Assembly (NCBI RefSeq): GCF_910592395.1
Contig: NC_088312.1
Span: 2,540,001-2,604,000, forward strand
Direction of reading: 5' to 3'
Source: Lineus longissimus
Taxonomy: Eukaryota; Nemertea; Pilidiophora; Heteronemertea; Lineidae
DNA: 64,000 bases
Positions within the stretch are counted from its first letter, which is position 1; each line of letters begins with the position of its first letter. The translations under genes and the position numbers were made by a program. Shown here piece after piece: positions 1-15,200 of this stretch. A model generated the notes under the pieces. That model did not search any database, was not told where the DNA came from, and worked only from the letters and a program-made list of their open reading frames with translations.

Positions 1-3000
1 AATATGGGCAACTTCTGAGCAACAAAACAATATAAAATAGAAACTCTGCTAATCTTCAAAATGTAATGTTCAGAACATATGATATAACAGAATGTTCATC
101 ACATTTTGTAGGCCTATATATAATCTTGCTGCGAACATAAGGGGGTCGCGTTGATGAAATTCGATAGTTTTCTACCAACTCACGACTATACATGTGTATG
201 AACCCAAAAATAGGCTGTCAACCTTTCAATAGATGTGATTGATGTAAATGTTAAATTCAAACCATGATGCCCTACGCTGTAGAAAGAGGCCGAACTTCAC
301 GACTGTGACATCTCTTAAATCAACGGTTAGATATATTCGATTAAATTGTACATCTATTGTACAAGGGGTTGTAGATATATATTTTTGTTACAAAATTCAT
401 ATTTAGTGTCCGAGGAATAAATACGAAAATTGTATTCTTTGTGATGGCCACAGTGTTGTTTCGGACTTGGCTCAAATCCCTCCATGAGTCGCATCATGAT
501 GTGATGATCACGTGGCCTGATACAAAACTTGGGGAACCGCATCCCTTTCTGTCAAAGATGACCACCTCATCCGCCTACCGATGCAGTGAATGAAACCAAC
601 CAATCGGGAAAAAAACAGAAATGTCAGAGAAAAGAAGGTTGATTAATGTTCTTTTGTCAATCAGTGCTGTGCCAATAGTGTGTCCTCGACCATCTCACTG
701 CCGATTCTTTGTCATTCACGCCATATCCATCCAACACTTTTATTTGCCCTGCGCTAATATGCCCTATTTTCTGAAATTGTTTGTGAATTGCTCCCTTTCA
801 GTCCATATCACGATAACTTGAGCAGAAATGAATAGACATTGACATCGATTTGTGCATGGTAATGTACACGAGGTTAGTGTTCCCGAAATACCACAAGCAG
901 TATGAAATGGTACGGCCTCGAAAGGAGAAGTTCAAAAATCCTGTCAGTAGATTGAGTCCAGGCTGATGAAATTTTACTTTCAGTCTAATTTCATCTTCCA
1001 TCATCAGCATAACCATGATATATTATATCCCTAGTGAAGAGCAGACATTGCAATTAGTCCATCAGCCAGAAACTGAAAAATTGGTGATGCATTTGATTTC
1101 TTGTAATTGGTTATTGTTGTTGTGGAAGCTAGCATTCCTTTTTTGTTACGAAACAAACCTCCTGATTTTTCCATAGCAGCAAGTACGGATTATCTAATCT
1201 ATACTTGACAGCGGACAAGTACAGGAATTCTTAGGTACCTTAGAGAAATCCCATAGTAAATGATTTTCGCGAAATTATCGGCCTAATCATACTGTTGATG
1301 GTCTTTGGTTAAAAATTACAGTAAGAACCCTTCATATTCTATCATGCTGTATTATATTAGATGTCATTCTTCCATCAACACCATTAAACTCCTACTCCGA
1401 ATGTGGATAGGCAAAGTAAATAATCCAAGAATGGCAAAAATCATTTATAATTCTTCACGGTTTTATCTGGGCGAACCTCCGAAATTTTGACAATAGCCCT
1501 CTGCACACCTGTGTGGGTCAGCGCGGACTAACTGGTAATATATCTCGGCTCTCCCAGGGATTCGTATAGAATCTCCTGCACCTTTGTACTACCCAATACT
1601 TGCAGGTGGCCGGGACATTTACATCTCTATGAGATGTTGGCTGGGAAATGCCTACTCCGGCTCTTCAGTGGTTTTGCTCTCCCACACCGCGGCCATCTCA
1701 CCAGAGTCCCGATTGTACTAGACAGTCTGGCGCCCAGGCCGCTGACGTCATGCATATTAAAGAGCTATTGTTATTCGTAACGGAAACTAAAGGTCGTAGT
1801 AGACATACAGGCGCCCGGCATTAATACATCAATAAAGTGGGCTCGCAATGGGGGGACACCTCATTTTATCAAAAAAGTGTTCACAACCCATTATCTAGTT
1901 GATTTAATTGCCTTAATTGTGGTTCGTACTTGGAACTATCGCCTACTTAAATGGCCTGTAGGCCAATTTATACTTCTGGAACATATAACCTTATATTGAA
2001 AGTTGGCCAATAAACTGCATCGCCATTAGGAGGAACCCAACGAGCCCTCCATAGATTGTAAACAAACCAGGCCACATTTTAGGGGTGACATTAGCTTTGC
2101 AAGTTGCCGAGTCAGATTCTTTAGAATTGCATAAAAGATACTGGGCTGCTGTGATAAAGATATCAAGGACAAAAAGTTGGACAGATGCACAGTCATCTGT
2201 CATGCCGAGACTCCGGTCGCATCTAACACAGAGGTGCTCCGTGCTTCTTTAAAAACACCACGATCAGATGCCAAGAATTGCAGAAAACTTTCACTCAAAA
2301 ATCCATGTTCTGATTGAATCAAATGGCTCCTTTGTACCATGCCAGATCTTCTAACAATATGCTTCCATCTCTCCGCAATTAAAATCATTGAATTCAAATT
2401 TGAAATTGAACACCAGACTCTGTGGTAAATTATTAACGCTTCATGTTTCAATTGAGGTCCAATTTTAATGGAAACAGGACATTGCAATCTTTATCGCTTA
2501 CATGTATCTTGATAGGGCAGATTGCCTCAGCTAGAGTAAAGTCGAGGACACAAGTTGATCTTATCTCATGAAATGCCTTTGACTTGAAGCTTTTTTTCTT
2601 ATTTTCGTGCTGTAATCCATTTGATCTGGAAGGCAGAGTTATCGGCGACTCGCATAATTCATCTTTACTACATCGTTATCAGACCTGCAAATTAGTTCCG
2701 ACAAAGAGGCGGAAATCTAAATCTTCAGATCTCTTCGTTTGAAGTCGGTTGCTTAGTCAATACATTGCTGACATAGCTGTAATAAACGCTACCTTGGTTA
2801 CTGAAATATGAAAATTCTTTTGTATTGGTTCCAAAGTTAGATTTACATGGAAGAAAAACATCCGCTTACTCAATATAATCTTCCCGATAGATAAATTTTG
2901 TTCTCAAGAAGCCAAAGCTTTCCCAAAGTTTGAGGTGACTACAGTGTACGTTAAGTTTCATCCGCTGAATGATGTACAGATTATCTTATTGCGAAGTCCC

Positions 3001-6000
3001 TTGTCGGGAATTCCGTCACAAGGCAGTAAAAGGCCTGAAGGATTGCCAGATTTCTTATTCAGTTGCTGATGATAGAAAAAATTCAATCGGCCTCGAACGT
3101 CTTTTGTTTCCTTGAACTACATGACCAGGCCAATTTGTTCTCTCAGCAATGTTCTATCCATGTAGGTCAAGACAACACGGAATGCTGTGGGAGAAAAAGC
3201 ATTGGCCTATCCTATCAATACGAACTCCATTTAGTGCTTGCATGCTGCGCAGTCATCAATGATGCAGAGGAAGTTGTCAACTTTTTGCTCATTCCATTAC
3301 ACATATATCATGCTCTAAAATCCTCCTGAAAAAATAACTTATCGAAAATGATGAATTTGGTTCTGCAATGACTGAAGGGACGTCTCATCGCAAGACCTAT
3401 GAAGTAGTGTGTACGGTAATTTTTTTGCTTGCGGTTCCTGGTATATTGCAATGCTTTGTAATTACAACCTTCAGCAGGTAGTTTCGCACCTAAGTAGGTG
3501 TCAATTGAAATCACTATGGCGTACTATCCATTTCGATCGATATTGCCTTTGTGACTAGATGTCATATTTCCATATTGGTCACGCTGCTGTTATACACTGT
3601 CAATTCCCTATACTTCCTTTGAGGCCATGTGAAATCAATTTTGGTTTAATAGTATTAGTATCTCATACCTTCAAGGAAGTTGCGTTTACACATAAAGTTC
3701 ACTCATTACTCGTTTACTGATGATTTTCTGATTCGAGCTATGTCGCTGTATGAGTAGCTCCTTATGGACCTCTAGGGTTTCTGGGACGCCTTGGAAGCGT
3801 AAAGTTGCCAGATCATGCTAATTGCTGCACATATAAGACTTAGCATATACCTTATTTACCTTTTCTTTCATCTTGATGTCGATTAACAAATAATATCCCT
3901 TGGCCTAAACATTTGACAATTGCGGTGCTAACATTGAAATAGAGAAAGTCTATGACAAGTCGATTTTATGTCCATCGCCGGCAGCTGGCAAAGAAACAAA
4001 GGCTTAATGATAAGAGTTGACAATAGAAAGATATCTAATTACATCGATTTATTTAATAAAATACAGTAATTTTGACTATACGAGTGATTTAATATACATG
4101 ACATATGAATGATTTATTTGATGCTGATCAGAAATATCAAAGTTACATATTTCGTACGATATTATGTTGAGTGGGCATCCGCCGTGGTGTTCTTTTTTTG
4201 CTCAGAGACTTTTCATGAAAATGATGATGATAATCATAATGCTATATAGCGCTGATCAAGTAACATCTCTCAGCTAAAGTAGTAGTGGTCGTGGCTGAGA
4301 GTCTTTGTCATTTCTCAAGGTCATACTACATGTAGTTCTCGACATGGAAATACATGTACATGTAGAAGATTCTCGCTTATACCTCGTACATCACGCGTGT
4401 ATTTTTAACTGTGTTACATGACTTGAACACGTGAGCCTGGTCATGGTTCTGACTTGAGTAAAAAAATCGTCGTCGAGCTCTGTCAATATTTATGTGTTTC
4501 CAATGACTGCTCCGACCAAGGCCATTGCACAGGGAGATAGTTGATACATGCGAGTTACCCATCGAGGGTAATAACACATAGGTATTTGTATTGGGATGCA
4601 CATATCTCGATAATGACAGCACCATTTATGCCTATTTTGTGGTACATATCTCACGAAATTGTGACATTATTTAAACGTTTATTGCGTAAAATACTAGAAA
4701 ATCGCACGCTGAGGTGATTACTAATTGCATTGGTTGAACGTCTATTGTAAACTATTCGACCTAGTGCGAGTATGATTGAGAGTCAAACGTGGCCTTTCCC
4801 TTGTAAGTAAATGAATTATTGATATCAACAAAAATATATAACAGCTAGGCTTATATATTTTGGATATAGAGAAATAAAAAACTGCGTTTCTTGGAATTTC
4901 GGGAAATCTTGAAAAGAGTTCAGATCAGATTTTAACGATCATTCAATACATCACTCGACCATTTTTTTCAACAATTTTTTTTCCCATTTTCATCACGTCA
5001 TATGATAATTATGCTTGCTTATCATCAAATATACAAATGATTGTTGATATCATCTATGATGATTATGAGGGGAAAAAATTACATCAAATGTGAAATGTGT
5101 AACAACATATTGACCAATTCGAAATTCTTCGACATTCCTGTGCGGTAATAATGGAATTCCCACTGACCATTAGGGGTAATTATCATCAAAAATTGCAGTA
5201 TACACGACGATGAATGTAATACTATTCCAAACCTTCATTTCAACTTTTGTACGGTAACAATAACACACAGTACTGTCTGATGCAATTTGGTCAGTGTACA
5301 TGGGGCATGATTCCTGAACATCCCATTCTTGGTCAAGAAAAACGGCCATGGAGCGTTCTAATTTTGTCAATTTACCCCTGATCGTCACTTTATGATATCA
5401 AGTATTTATGATTTCTATATTCCACTCAAAAAACAGAGATTTACACAAATGTGGACACTCTATATATTGGCTTTTCGGGGAAATAAAAACCCCTAAAGAT
5501 TTTGAGGTTATGAAATTTTTTTTATTTTCCTGTATGTGACGGAACAGTAACAGAATAAGTTCATACGAAGAACCAACACTGCGATCAACTTCCTACGTCC
5601 ATCCCAAATGTGTGTCCATCTTGCTCAATTTTTGTACGAATTTCGCAGTAAATACTCAAAAATATACCTTGGCCACCTGCATGTACTTCATTTTTGAACT
5701 ATAGCCATCCGCTTGGTTACCTTTATGGAAAGAAAACGCATATTGAGACCTCAAGAAGAAATAACGAAATGCCGTAATATTTGTTTAATCTCTGGTACCC
5801 TTTGCGACCATTGAACGCAGTACCGAATCCTCCAGCACACGAAAACATGAAAGACTTGTTATGCTTGATCTGTTACTATGCCGAATAAAATGCACAATTC
5901 CGTTATTGTTGTTGTAATAATTATCATCCTTTGGTATTTTTCCTTTCAATTTATTGCATCTTCTGTAGAGCTTGCATAACGCTGCAGCAATTCGGCTTGG

Positions 6001-7803
6001 CGCGATGCCGCAAGAGGTTCATGGAATGGCAAGATAAACAAACACGGTTATAGAACATTTTCTCTTTGAATAAACCCTCTTCGTTTTAAAACATATGCGG
6101 CAATAAAGACGTCATTGGGGGTCGCAAAATACAAAGAAATCGTCGACGGTAGCCCCAAATGACATTTCTGAATTTATCATTCATAAATTGAGATTTAAAT
6201 TCATATGACAATGTTGACACGTTCTCATTGTCCCTACATATAACGGAAGTGTGCTCCCTCCCAGAAGTCCATGCGAAAAGCCGAGTTACCCTACAAAAGT
6301 TACTTTCTGCGAACCAGGATCCGGGAACAGGACAGATTTGTCAATATAAATTGGAAACGAGGTAGGTGAATTTTTAAATCTTCTCAGATTTTTACTAGGA
6401 TTTTCGCCATTGGTTTGCAAATCTTCCCCATGTACCATTTGTTTGTATTAAAGATTTTAATCTCTATAGGAAATAACTGCTACAAATGTTTGAAAAACAG
6501 ATCTGCAGATTTTAATCTTCAAGATCAGACAAATTGAAATACTACATTGTATGAGTTGATTAGAGTCGAGATACATAGGCAACCGCTTGTGTTAACAACA
6601 AAGTATTTTCATTAAACGTGATAGTAATTTGACGGAATTTAATTCGATAAAAAATATGATGCATAAAAAGTGTTTTAGAAATAAGGTAATTTATAAATAG
6701 TTATGTAATAACCAGCACTTCGGTAACGAGTCAAATTAAAATAGCATTTTAAAACGACTCCAATTGCATTGCGTTTTAAGTTTGATTAAAAATCCATCTT
6801 AGATTTTAGCATAACCAGGATGAAATAACTAATTTTACTTCCCGCTGGCTAAACATGATATTGAAAATTACTGACACTGAACATAAAGTATACAGAATAT
6901 TTTTCAAAATATTGAATGCAGAAACTGATAAGCTGATACCCTTTTACATTGCATCATACTCGGTGCATAAATGAATTAAGAGACAGCAATATGTCAATTT
7001 AATATTCGTTTAACTGCTCGCTTCGGTACACCATAAATCAACAAATCGTTTCAACGGATGACGAATTCCAGCAGCAATTTTCACGCCAGAGTCTGATTGG
7101 TCAATATTATTTTAGCTTCCTCTGTTGTCATAGTAACGATCTACCTGTAACAGGCCGCTCGTAAATAATGAAAAATCCATCAAATGTGCACAAAAGGCTG
7201 GGAAAGGCGTCGTTTCCGTAACTTAAAGTGATCATTGATCGGTGATGATGTATCGATATGATTGGCTAGAACCAGAGTCGAGTGTCTACATCGAGAATTA
7301 GAATAGATTTGTGGTACTTCACCAATGGTTTTACTGTCTAAAGCATCATGTGACAAAAATCGCTCGTTTTTGGTGTTCATAAGGATGCCTCTCGTACATG
7401 TAGCTACTGACAGCCTTTGTTTAGGATTGTAGACAGAGAATGAGGGGGGAAGCATTCTTACGTTTCTACGAAATAAAAAACCCCGAACTGGTATTTTCCA
7501 TTACATTGCATCACACGAACACTGCTTGAAGTCAAGCAGTTTCAGAAAAAGGGCCAAACGTGAAGCATAGCTGCCAACATTATTTTTCATAGCATTTTTT
7601 AAAGAAGAACTACTATCAAGTACAAAATAATTGCTATGATATTATGCATTGGCATTACTTTTCTACAGTATTTAGATTGAATACTGAAATTAGCTTGAAA
7701 AGTGCTATTTTTGGTGGCAATTGGTGGATTTATACTATTTGGTGAATTTAAGGGTTGGCAGCTACGCTTAAGGTAGAATCAGCAAACATCATAGTCAATT
7801 CAA
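1..7803. other. Non-coding A+T-rich DNA, no gene seen
   Basis: All frames are short (under 100 codons), overlap on both strands, and resemble no family. A moderately GC-rich patch at about 1495-1750 (gtcagcgcggactaactggt... cccagggattcgtatagaat) vaguely recalls tRNA-like boxes but is too weak to call. TACATGTA words occur at 2499, 4327, 4351, 4357 and 7395. Confidence 0.6.
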
Positions 7804-7905
7804 AGACACAACCAAGATATCGAAAAATCAAAGGCCGATATCAGGGTTGCAGGAAAGGAGAACAAGTCTGTTTCTATTGATATGACGTACAATTTATTTG
7901 GGAAG
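7804..7905. repeat. Direct repeat, left copy
   Basis: About 75 bases, from agacacaaccaagatatcg through gcaggaaaggagaacaagtct, recur nearly unchanged 197 bases to the right at 8001-8097. The 3' parts (ttattgatatgacgtac versus ttattgatatacg, then aatttatttg versus gatttatttg) are also similar. The near-identity implies a recent duplication or two insertions of one repeat family. Confidence 0.88.
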
Positions 7906-7939
7906 AAATACATGCACAGTACAATATGTTACATGATAA

Positions 7940-7988
7940 AAATTGTCAGATAATTGTCAGAGTCAAAATTGTCAGAGTTTTGTCAGAT
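7940..7988. repeat. Degenerate short repeat of TTGTCAGA
   Basis: The word TTGTCAGA occurs four times in under 50 bases with spacers of 3 to 9 bases. It sits in the gap between the two copies of the 197-bp direct repeat. Confidence 0.7.
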
Positions 7989-8000
7989 ATTTCTTACAAA

Positions 8001-8097
8001 AGACACAACCAAGATATCGAAAAATCAAAGGCCGATATCAGGGTTGCAGGAAAGGAAAACAAGTCTTTTTTTATTGATATACGATTTATTTGAGAAC
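8001..8097. repeat. Direct repeat, right copy
   Basis: Second copy of 7804-7905, offset 197. A third, eroded relic (gcaggaaagtagaacaagtcggttcaat..., 8850-8903) shows the unit is a small dispersed family. No long open frame is conserved among copies. Confidence 0.88.
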
Positions 8098-8849
8098 AAT
8101 AAGCTATGGTATACATGTTGTGTTTTGTCAGCTATTTATTACAAAGTTGTCTGCTTCTCAAATTGAGTAGGCCTACAGTCAAATAAAATTAAATCGTTAG
8201 TAAGTTGTGATAAAGGAAGTAGAGAACAGCGATTTACGTGTATCAAGGATCCTCAAACGTAAACGGATGAAACTCTTTAGAAAGAACACGACTCGTGTAC
8301 ATTCATATCCGTAACGTATACGGATCCGTGATACTGAAGTCCCTGTTGATACAGCGAAAAGCATGAGAAAATGTATGTGTGCCGTCCCAGTGAATGACAT
8401 ACTAGAGAGTTGTCGGTATCTCGTTCCGAGAATTTAATCGCCGAGTATAATATCCGTTCTCGTTCCCGTCACTAAAGGTAAAGAAACTGGTTTCGCTTTG
8501 CCGAACAGGCAGAAGTAATGCATCAATATACACAGACCGAACACCTCGCCGGGATCGGGATCGGGAAAACCAACGCATTTATTGATGACATCACACACAA
8601 ATTTGGTCGTTCTCGACGATTTGGTTCTCGCAACGAGATACCGAAAACTCTCTATACACTGGGAAGTCGCACATACAGGCGAACACTGTGAACGCAAGTT
8701 GAGAAATGGTTCTCTTTGGTTCACAATGGTTATCCACTCCACGAGTCATACACGGCCGGATTACACGCCCCAATCATAACACGACAGCCATTACAGTACT
8801 GACAATTCCACAAAGGATTAAGTAACTTGTTAACTTCAATTCACACCAT

Positions 8850-8903
8850 GCAGGAAAGTAGAACAAGTCGGTTCAATTAGCTATATGTGACGTATTGGCT
8901 AAT
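8850..8903. repeat. Eroded third copy of the 7.8/8.0 kb repeat
   Basis: Keeps gcaggaaagtagaacaagtc followed by a tatgtgacgtat-like tail resembling tgatatgacgtac in the left copy. The 5' half is missing. Confidence 0.45.
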
Positions 8904-10729
8904 TGAAAAGAACTGATTAATGCACTGAACAAAATCACATATGGTATGGGCCTACATAATTTGTGTGCGTTTTAAATTGAGCCCATTCTGTCTATGAACT
9001 CGTAAAATAAAATCATATCGTAACTAATTTGTAATATTGATACAGCTGAGAAGCCTGGGGAATTTAATTGTGGACGAAAAATCGACTATTTCAGTCTTTT
9101 TCACGTCAATTTCCCCTCTACACACATTGCACGCGAGGTCAGAGTTTACTCAGGACATTTCGTGCGAAAACGTCAAATAACTCAAGTTCGTTGCAACTAA
9201 TTACTGTATAATTATTTATCAGAAAAAAACGAGGCGGATATTTCGTTACAAAATAATTCTTAGGTAGTGCAGTTATTTTCATTTGGTGAACCTGCTTTGA
9301 TGATTTGGTCATTTGGACTTCAAATGTGATATGATAATGTTCGTCAATTGCCGTCAAGTTGTTGTCTCGAACTGTCAACATAACGTGCTGCTACTGCACT
9401 TGTTCACCTCCTCGGTTTCAAAGTTTCATGCCGTGACTCCCACATAGCAGTCTATTGTGTGGAAATGTGCATCTCTCTGCTTGATCTCTGTGATACCATG
9501 GTGTTTTGCAATTAGCCTATATCATGCATTATAGTTTTTGAACAATAGAATTCTCTTCCTTTGCCAAAAATCGCAATTTATTTGAGTCGATTTACGTAGA
9601 GGGTACTCCGAGAGTAGGCCCGGCCAAACACGATACTGAGTTGCCTTGGGGAATCAGTTGCCAATCGACCTGAGTAAAGAACCCTGATGGGTGCCATCTA
9701 TGAAGACAAGGGTCCTAAAAATTTAGTTTAGCAAAGATACATGTATATCCATATCTCAATTCTCAGGATCCCAAGTCAAGTGGTCTCTGACAGCTTAGAG
9801 TATGTGGTTGGTTACTCTACTCACAGCTACTGGGTGGAGTAAGAAGCCCGTTCCAGCACAAATATATATATGGGAGACTTGGTCTCCTACATTTGTGTAA
9901 GTTAAAAGAATTTTTGGAGTGGAGGATCGCCGTTGCTGACATAAAGATGTTTATGGTTGTAAAATACCGCTTATTGTAATATAGATTGTAATACCGCTTA
10001 TGAATGTTTGATCGGCCTGGCAACATCAACGGCATTAAATGATAGATTTGAATGTAGTAAAATCGTTAGGAGTTGTATGCTGTGTTCTTGATGTACTGCT
10101 GTTTGATCCAAAATGCACATCATTTAATGTACAACATGTTTCAGCACGATATAAGATAAATGACACTTCTAATGTGAATGATTAGCCATCTGGTGCGTAA
10201 GGCCTGGAAATAACAACCAGACCAGTGAAACTGCTATAAATCATAGTCGAGTGCACTAGCAGGTACAATGTACATGATCTAGAGCAATTAGCAGGTGGTT
10301 TTATCACGCGTATGTCAAGTTGTACATGTAGAGTGGCCTATTAATTGCACTGTACATACTGCATGCTATTGTTCCGAATTATTTCAAAAATGGATTAGCT
10401 GTACCTTTTGAATTATTTATATCAAATATCAAAAACTATAAGCTTGGAGTAAATTAGGTGTCTTAGAAATCACATATAGACGAACATTGTCATAATTGAA
10501 ATTCTGGACACCATTGAAGCTCTCTCCGTACAACACAGCGATGATGAGAATGATGTCGTTCCATATGCAATGATGGTCATTGCTTAGCTAGGCTTATTGT
10601 TGAAGGTCGAGGAAGTAGTTTGGTACATTTTCGCAGCCCATAACTTTGTGGAAGGTGAGAGGGATATATGCCCCTTAAGATGCTTTTTTTTCGTTTTTCT
10701 TCTTATTATTCACATTTGGAACTGGCAGT

Positions 10730-10746
10730 GGGGGGGGGGGGGGGGG
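10730..10746. repeat. Poly-G run of 17
   Basis: Uninterrupted guanines following ctggcagt. Likely length-variable and error-prone in sequencing. Confidence 0.95.
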
Positions 10747-12182
10747 TCAGATTTTGAGAAATCTGGTAACACATATTTACAAATGCAGGCAAGATTACGA
10801 TAAGACGAGTTTTTTATTGAGAAAAAAGGCTACAATACGGGTGGACGTCGTTGTCATCCTAAAACCACACCTACCATACAGATTATGTATTAAAAGCTTT
10901 TTTTCATATTTTTTACATGTAATTTGATAATTTATATTGTTGAACTGCTGTTAAGCGTGCGGGCAGAAAATTGTCAACTTTACTTCGCGACAGCATATGG
11001 TTTGATATTTAATGACAGATTTTCGATTTATATCAATTCAATACAATTCAAATTAGCAACAATACCATTTCATTAAGAAACATAAAAGAGCGACCAACTG
11101 ATGAGTCATCAACTGGGCGGCTTTTTTTAGGGTCGCGTACCTGCTTCAGATCAAACACTCTCTGTTATTTAAAAATCATTCAGAAATAATGCACCTTAGA
11201 ATATTATTTCATCCTTTTGTGGTGCAATATGTCAAAATTTAATCATCATTCGATGTTATCCACTGTTAGTACATGAACGCATATAGGCTGATGGTGATTT
11301 TAAGAATCCCCTATCCCTTGAATGATATTCAGCATGTTCAGCTGTATGTTAACTTTTTAAAGGGGGACCATTAGTGCATATTAGTCAAAATAGGCCTGGC
11401 TCTTCAATATATAAACCATGATTACACGATTACGAAAGTATATTTCAAAATATAAAAATTTCGGCACGGAAATTAGGATGGCAACCTCATTGCATTTCTA
11501 AACGTAATGTATGCCTTTTATGATGTGCTACCTTTCGTGTGCAAAAATGCGTTTTGTGTCGTTTTGTGTGAGGATTCGTTTCAAGTGCAGAGGATTGGTT
11601 GGATATCAAATCTGGAGCGGAAGTAGTGCACTGATGGCACGCGGTAATAACAATATGTTGTCATATAAATAGCGGTATCATAGCAATAACGACATGATGG
11701 CATCTATCAACGATCATTATGCTAATCAGGCTTTAATTACGCCTAATTAGCCACTATAGTAATTAGAATAACCCCGCGTTCGTGATCTGAGGTGCAAGGC
11801 GATCATTTCATGATTGACAGCTTCGCAATCATGTCCGAGACAATCAGAGTTTTTCACAAATCTTACGTAAGACTTCGCAATTTTGGTGCCAGTTTAATCG
11901 ACATACTAAAAGCGTGATAAAATTAATTTCATATCTCAAGAGAAAAGCAGAAAAGTCACGAAATTCTCGCCTTTTTGATGATGTGGGCGTCCATAGTCTG
12001 TGATTCGATATATTTAGATGTGTTTGCCCTTTTGTCTTGACCTATAGAGGGAAGTATTGTCATGAACAAGTCAATAATCTATTTTCACTTATACAAGGTC
12101 AGTTGATATAGACATAAATATCACACTGCGTTTGTCACATCCTCATACCGGATTCGTCGACTCATTCATGCAGGAAAAAATA

Positions 12183-12208
12183 ATTTGAAATTTGAAATTT
12201 GAAATTTT
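12183..12208. repeat. ATTTGAA microsatellite
   Basis: Three and a half copies of a 7-base unit, aatttgaaatttgaaatttg and on. Confidence 0.9.
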
Positions 12209-15200
12209 GCAATCCGCTTATACAAATCAAATTCGTAAAATTAAATCTTCTCGAATCACCAAAAAGGGTGCGAAATGTGTTGGTTTGTAAACAAAAGTGG
12301 AGAGCCAAGTCTAATGGTAAGCCAAAATGTCTCTAAGGTAGAGTTCCTCTTTATTTGACTAAAGGGTGCATAACCTTATTTTGTCTTGAATGGTTTCATG
12401 TCCTACAAGCCGGAAGTTAAAATTTACCTGGTTTTGGCTCAAATGTAACGCTGCGTTATATTCTTATAAATCTTTCTTATTTGACGAACGAAACATTTTT
12501 GATATTTCAATAAGTAATGAATAAATCACTGAAAAAAACTACTTACATGGGCAAAGTCTATATTTTTGAGATCAGAATTGGAACAAGACCAAATGTGTGT
12601 CGATGAACTTTGATTCTGGGTATGCTAAGGTAATTCATCATCAGAATCTCCCCAATCTCAAGTGATTCATTTTATTGCCCTTTACGCATTCAAAACCATG
12701 ACACATTAACCTATTAATCACCCATGACCATCAACACGCATTGTATCAGTCATCTGAGACCATCATGGCGGCATTGTCCAATACTGACATCCACCATTAT
12801 TGAAGAAGGGTTAGAGAAGGCTCGCAATCTCTGAATCTCAGTTTCAGCCAAATATACCGCCCCTTGTTGGTAAGGAGCAGTGGCGTGTCACAATTGATTA
12901 CACGCCGTATCCTCCCCTTCCCATAAACTGGTGAATGATATAAGGATGGTCTTTGAGTGGTAAATGTGACATTGACCGTTAAAAGAGGCGTCATAATGCT
13001 AACCTTATATGGGTAAAATGGCGGTAAACACAGAGGCCTTCCCTTCCGTAAACTTACGTGATATGAGGAGAGACTTCTGTCTTCCAATCCGATAGCCTTG
13101 AGGGAGAGTAAGGCTGACTGACTTTTTTGAGAGATTGTGCTGCATGAATTAAAGCATATGTACTTTGTCTCATTCGCTTGAAGACACCGCGGGCAAAGAG
13201 CTGGAGAGGTCACCACATCAACATGTACTTCAGGCAACATGCTCTCATGAATTATTTAGAATCTGTTCAACAAACTCGTAGATTAAGTCTATGGCGACAG
13301 CTATACATTGAACTGAGCATGTGGATCGTGGTTATCAGATTAGACGTCATAAAACTATATATTAACTAGGGCCATGCAAATCTTTTTGGAAGATTCAAAA
13401 GCTGTTTGATGCTCTTCCGGCCACGACACGGGTCCGAGCTTTGTGGTCCTATCTAAACAGCCTGTCTGATCCTACGGTTATTGTCTTCCTCTTCTCGACC
13501 ATTATTTATAATGACCATTAGCCCGCAAATTGGACTTCAGCAAACAGAAACTGACGACGTCCAGTGTGAGTCCGTCTCAAGGTGCTGTGCCTTGTACACT
13601 GAAGAAGAATTACAGGAAAGTATAGATTAATAATGGGCACAGAGAGGTGAAATGATCATCCGCAATTACGTTGCTTTGGTACTTGGCGTCTTACATTTTG
13701 TTTGAGTAGATTGAATTTGAATAAAACAAATAATTGAATTGTTTACAGTTGGTGATTATTCACCAGTTTGAATTATTAGGTAGATCGGGGAAGAGTTTTC
13801 ATAAAACAATTACGATGTTTGCTTGAGGATATCGGACTGACTGATGGTGGTTGTTGAGGACTGGCCACGGCTGATAGGGAATTCGTCTGATGGCAGACGC
13901 TGCCGAGGTCATGGAGGTCGGTCATCTTGACCTCAGTGACTATGATTTATTGCTGGCATAGGCCCTCCATCAAAGTGACAATCACACAAAATCTCAAATG
14001 TAGTATCATTACAATTATTATTATTTATCACCGTTATGATTATCAGTGTCAGTATTATCTTGAAGAAAAACGCCTGAACCCCAAACTTTAATAACGCTCA
14101 GTTCTTCATCTTTGTATCCGAAATCTACCACATCTGTTGATCTCAGCTGTGTTCGGTGTCGCCGAGTTTTTATATGATTTCTTGAATTATAGGGTTCTAT
14201 GGCAAATCGTGCAGATTTTCAGTACATTTGACGAGCGATTGGCACTGCACGGGGGAAAAGTTGATTAACTACATGTATCAGGAATAACACTGAAAAGTAT
14301 ATTGTACACATTAACACATTGCAGCAGCAAATGAAGCCATTATTGATAGTTTTGACAACACTTTGCAACAATTCAGTCTTAAGTGCATTATTTTACACGT
14401 CATTAAGTTCAGTACATCATAAACTTATAAATCACGAGTGGGGTTCTCTAAATTTGAATTTCATGTAAATCAAAACTTTAATTGAAACACTTGTCTTGAA
14501 CAATGCACTCGATTTGAAAGCTCAAACGGATCTAAAAATCAAATAGATCGAGTCGGTATTGTGTTTCAATTGCAACATGAATAAAGTTTTTGATGTATGG
14601 ACATTGTTTCGGATTGAATGCTGGACTTTGGTTCAAATTAAATCGGGGATCTCCGTACTTCGGCTTCTTTGGCCGGGAAGCCTGAGGATATCGTATCGAA
14701 TTCGACAGGACATGCCGGGAGCTGGGATGTCGGAAGTTCTCTTCTAAGAAGAGATTAAGGGGGTTATGTCAGAGGTTTTTATGTCGAAACAAGTTACATG
14801 GGTCATTCATTTGTCACCAATGTGTTGGTGTAAAACATTGAAAATTCTGTTCTTTGGGAAAGTGAACGGGAACAAAGGATTATATAGTCCGATTCCATAC
14901 AAGTGTATTGTTTTGTATACGCCCAGTGACAATAGGACAGTCCAGAAATCAACATGGGAATACTGAGAACATGAGGACTGTCTCACTATTTATACACAAC
15001 TACACAGAGTTTTTTTCCTGATTGAACCCTTCTTATGATGAGCGGACTGCCAACTCTGATCTATGAGGAGGTCCCCGTTTTACCCTCGAGATGAACTGTC
15101 GTAAATATCATACAAACTTGATGTAAAATTTGAATTTGATGGCTCCAAGTTTCCGTCGTCTCGGCAAGAGACCTATAGATGTTCACCATAGGATTCGTGT

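Noticed and set aside
12797-13240. 147-codon minus-strand frame, the longest in the window
   Set aside because: No recognisable domain, no biased composition and no splice context. In 64 kb of such DNA one frame of this length is expected by chance.
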